Positions 61,463 to 64,000 of a DNA stretch of 64,000 bases are shown one piece after another. Below the pieces are notes generated by a model, which saw only the letters and a list, made by a program, of their open reading frames with translations, had not been told where the DNA came from and made no database searches. Source of the DNA: Lentisphaerota bacterium. Its GTDB lineage: Bacteria; Verrucomicrobiota; Lentisphaeria; Victivallales; Victivallaceae. Position numbers and translations under genes: made by a program. Within the stretch, counting starts at the first letter, position 1. Every line of letters begins with the position of its first letter. Location: positions 48,210 through 112,209 of the forward strand of contig SUWG01000001.1 in assembly GCA_015061625.1 (NCBI GenBank), written 5' to 3'.

Positions 61463-61781
61463 TCATATTGATCCGCATCCGCACTGAAAACCTTTTTCAG
61501 CACGATTCACCGTGGGTATCCGACCCCGGTTGACAGGCATCAACTTGATGCCACTCCTGATGCAAACTTTTGTAATATACCCCGCTTCTGCGGCGAAGTC
61601 AACCCCATCACCTTCAAAATCCGGGAAATAATTGCTTAAATAAAATCTGAACGTTTTACAACATATTATAATCCTTTCCCCGGATAAACATTTCCGGGTC
61701 ATCAACGGCGGCAACAAAAACAGTAAACACAATGCCGCCAATTATTGAGAATTTTGGAACTCGACCACCTTACATATATTA
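61463..61781. other. Gene-free stretch
   Basis: About 320 bp between convergent genes. I find no ORF with coding character, tRNA fold or clear terminator. A CCCGG/CCGGG pair near 61680 is weak. Confidence 0.5.
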
Positions 61782-63092
61782 TCAAATACGGTCAGAACAA
61801 ATTTCAGTAAGGATTTGACTGATTCCATACAGCGGCAGATTCAACAGCCAATCATCGTGACGGTAGTCTGACATGGAACTGCGGATGGCGATCGCAGGAG
61901 TGTATTTCTCTGAATACACTTTCAAACTTTTGGCTTTCAAATTCTCTTCAGCCTTGACTTCCACCGGATAGATGCCGGATTGGTGCTGGAACACAAAATC
62001 AACTTCCGCAGTCGCACGTTCCGCACTCCAATAACATGGAGTCTGCCCCAAGCAGTAACGCAACTCCTGAACGACATACTGTTCGGTCAACGCTCCTTTG
62101 AATTCATTAAAGAAAGCATTACCATGCAGCAGCGTGGTGACATCAAGTCCACTCATTGCCCCCAGCAAACCCACATCAGAGAGGAACATTTTGAATCCTT
62201 CATCCGCATACGCCGGAAGTGGCAATGCCGGTTTGGAAAGCCGGATTACCTGCTGAATCAAGCCGCAATCTTTCAGCCATTGGATCGCCAATTCAAAATC
62301 TTTGGCTCTTGCCCCCTTACGCAACGCTCCGTAAACAAAACGGCGATTCTCTTTTGCCAGTTGCGATGGAATCGACTGCCAGACCATACGGATGCGGGGA
62401 ACGGTTTCAACTGGAGCGTGCTTGGAAAAATCCTGCTCGTAAGCGGTCAAAATATTCTGCTGAACTTTGCGGACTGCATTGAAATCGTTTTCATCAATAA
62501 AGGTTTGAACCGCTTCCGGCATTCCGCCGATAAAGTAATAATACCGCAGAAGTTCAATATATTTATTTTTGAATGTGGTAATCAGCTGCCAATCACCGCT
62601 TTTCAGCAGATCCACCAGATTTTCATTGCCGGTGGCATTAAGAAATTCGATAAAACTCAAAGGATACAGATCCAGAAAATCAACTTTACCGACCGGGAAA
62701 CCGGTTCCTTTGTGCATGGCAACGCCGAGCAAACTTCCGGCGGCGATGACCGCATATTCAGGAGCCTCTTCACAGAAATATTTCAAACTGCTCAACGCCC
62801 GCGGCACTTCCTGAATTTCGTCAAAGATCAAAAGCGTATCAGTCGTGATCTTTTGACCGCTGTAAATTTGTAATCCCGCAATCAAACGGGTAATTTGCAG
62901 ACTGCCCTCAAAAAGGTTCGCCATATCCGGGTTGCTGTCAAAGTTGATACAGACAAAGTTCTTGAACTCCTGTTTGCCAAATTCTTTCATCAGCCAGGTT
63001 TTACCGACCTGACGGGCACCTCGAATGACCAACGGCTTACGGTTGGGCGATATTTTCCATGCTGAAAGTTGAGCGATTGCGGTTCGTTTCAT
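61782..63092 (-). CDS. AAA ATPase with DUF4143 domain
   Basis: A 436-residue AAA_14/DUF4143 protein. Walker A is RGARQVGKTWL (residues 24-34), Walker B is LLIFDEIQEVP; SSLKYFCEEAPEYAVIAAGS is the sensor region. The C-terminal DUF4143 has RATAEVDFVFQHQSGIYPVEVKAEE, which includes a nuclease-like D-x-x-x-x-x-x-x-x-x-EVK pattern. Such proteins are widespread, often variable and single-gene, with unknown or toxin/defence-like roles proposed. It stands alone with its own promoter and two upstream direct repeats, suggesting self-regulation. Confidence 0.88.
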   Translation of the reverse strand: MKRTAIAQLSAWKISPNRKPLVIRGARQVGKTWLMKEFGKQEFKNFVCINFDSNPDMANLFEGSLQITRLIAGLQIYSGQKITTDTLLIFDEIQEVPRALSSLKYFCEEAPEYAVIAAGSLLGVAMHKGTGFPVGKVDFLDLYPLSFIEFLNATGNENLVDLLKSGDWQLITTFKNKYIELLRYYYFIGGMPEAVQTFIDENDFNAVRKVQQNILTAYEQDFSKHAPVETVPRIRMVWQSIPSQLAKENRRFVYGALRKGARAKDFELAIQWLKDCGLIQQVIRLSKPALPLPAYADEGFKMFLSDVGLLGAMSGLDVTTLLHGNAFFNEFKGALTEQYVVQELRYCLGQTPCYWSAERATAEVDFVFQHQSGIYPVEVKAEENLKAKSLKVYSEKYTPAIAIRSSMSDYRHDDWLLNLPLYGISQILTEICSDRI

Positions 63093-63119
63093 ATCTTTAA
63101 TTCTCCTTTTTACATCTTA

Positions 63120-63193
63120 AATATAGCATCTATTCACATTTTTTCAAATGAAAAATTGCGACAAACAACATTTTTTCAAACAAAAGTGCGATC
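63120..63193 (-). promoter_or_regulatory. Promoter and direct repeats before DUF4143 gene
   Basis: On the minus strand: TTGAAA (63142-63147), 16-nt spacer ending TGC, TATATT (63120-63125). ACATTTTTTCAAA occurs at 63136 and 63168, 32 bp apart, each followed by an AAA run and TGCGA; the first covers the -35. Confidence 0.6.
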
Positions 63194-63294
63194 ACAAGAA
63201 ACTGATTGATAATTTCCCCGACTGCCATATAAAAACAGAAATATTTGATATTTTTATGAACACAAACAACACCAACCGGAGGACGGCAAAAAAA

Positions 63295-63418
63295 ATGAAG
63301 CATTTGCCGGTTAAACGGCAAATATGAAGCGGCACTGCGTGCCATGAAGCGCACCTGCGGGGGCAGGTACATGAAGCAAATCCTTGCAGATTTATGTTTT
63401 TTGCCTGACGGCAAAAAA
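63295..63418 (-). repeat. R2 hairpin array, opposite strand
   Basis: Hairpins TTTGCCG/CGGCAAA, GGCA/TGCC, ACCTGC/GCAGGT, AAATC/GATTT and TTTTTTGCC/GGCAAAAAA, separated by ATGAAGC, the reverse complement of the GCTTCA(T) linker at 49.7 and 50.2 kb. The hairpins themselves are unrelated to those copies. Confidence 0.75.
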
Positions 63419-64000
63419 ATGGCAGACCCGCGCGGCGGGTTGCGGAATGCGACTCCTCCGTTGTCGTCGCCGTAAGGATTCGACGGAGGGCGAAGCCCGA
63501 CGAGCCGGAGCGTAAGCGACGGCAACCTCTCCACCGGAGAATCCTGACAACGTTGGCAAACGTTGTTAAAGAATAATATTTGCCGGAGCCATGGAGAAAA
63601 CTTGTTTTCGGAAATGACGACGGAAATATTATTCAGGATTATCCGGGGGCGCAGGCAACAGCGGTATTTAAAAGAAAAATGGCAGACAGTCGAGGATTCG
63701 ACGGAGGGCAAAGCCCGACGTGCCTGAGCGAAGCGAAGGCAACCTCTCCACCGGAGAATCCTGACAACGTTGGCAAACGTTGTTGAAGAATAATATTTGC
63801 CGGAGTCATGAAGAAAACTTGTTTTCGGAAATGACGACGGAAATATTATTCAGGATTATCCGGGGCGCAGGCAACAGCAGTTTAAAAACAAAAATGGCAG
63901 ACCTGTAAGGATTCGACGGAGGGCGAAGCCCGACGTGCCGGAGCGTAAGCGACGGCAACCTCTCCACCGGAGAATCCTGACAACGTTGGCAAACGTTGTT
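63412..64000. repeat. R4 tandem repeat, ~217-bp units, continuing past the edge
   Basis: GGATTCGACGGAGGGC starts at 63476, 63694 and 63909 (218- and 215-bp spacing). Each unit has GGGC/GCCC, GGATTC/GAATCC, CAACGTT/AACGTTG and, where complete, an 11-bp inverted repeat GAATAATATTT/AAATATTATTC (63571-63581 with 63624-63634). Spacer AAAATGGCAGAC precedes each unit. No coding character seen. Confidence 0.8.

Noticed and set aside
61463..61781. tRNA or small RNA gene in the gap
   Set aside because: GGTTGAC- and GGCATCAAC-like strings do not fold into a cloverleaf, and no terminator follows.
63412..64000. Integron attC array
   Set aside because: Units are tandem and structured, but no RYYYAAC/GTTRRRY core pairs at the right places, no cassette ORFs and no integrase are visible.

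Overview
The window looks like chromosome from a Lentisphaerota/Victivallales-type gut bacterium of the PVC group. The taxon is inferred, not proven. Signs for it: two pseudopilins with the N-terminal [16 protein letters not shown] segment and a C-terminal CDGHVG-type motif, a DUF6259-like secreted protein, a polysaccharide-degradation operon, a BspA-like LRR protein, and recurring promoters of the form TTGAAA-N17-TATATT with an extended TGC next to the -10.

Layout. 1-4054: housekeeping genes (HExxH protein, PSP1/RicT-like protein, purA, rodA). 4090-11007: a compact phage-derived head module, with an S24 (LexA/CI-type) repressor facing a divergent operon of small-terminase-like protein, portal, scaffold-like protein, SU10-like major capsid protein, connector, Zn/HTH protein and large terminase. 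No tail, lysis, replication or integrase genes are present. Three 16-bp operators sit in the divergent promoter region. 11227-15202: zinc-ribbon protein, AlbA_2-domain protein, DinG-family helicase. 15328-17991: secreted BspA-like LRR protein. 18238-22793: FabK-like reductase plus a trifunctional MFS/PlsC/acyl-ACP synthetase protein. 23608-35738: a surface-polysaccharide locus (GT-C enzyme, priming sugar transferase, O-antigen ligase/polymerase, Wzx, GT2, TagD-like, LicD, GT4 fusion, Glf, DUF4422), with recombination scars inside it. 36812-43989: pseudopilin, DUF6259-like and GH106-like genes on the minus strand. 45072-49576: small metabolic genes. 50382-55164: GT-C-like membrane protein, SDR, a bacterial voltage-gated sodium channel and an AraC regulator. 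55379-61462: an AraC-flanked saccharide-utilisation operon. 61782-63092: DUF4143 ATPase.

The other main theme is non-coding. The intergenic spaces carry several families of structured repeats: (R1) a ~130-nt element whose paired arms covary between copies, (R2) arrays of short hairpins joined by GCTTCA, (R3) a perfect 25-bp-stem hairpin, one related copy of which lies in frame inside a pseudopilin gene, and (R4) a ~217-bp tandem repeat running off the right edge. Three short secreted Pro/Arg/His-rich proteins lie beside R1 copies, and two of them share an identical 55-bp upstream block.

The strongest candidates for something new are the apparently SOS-switchable head-only module and the covarying R1 element. 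All statements come from reading the sequence; no database search was run.
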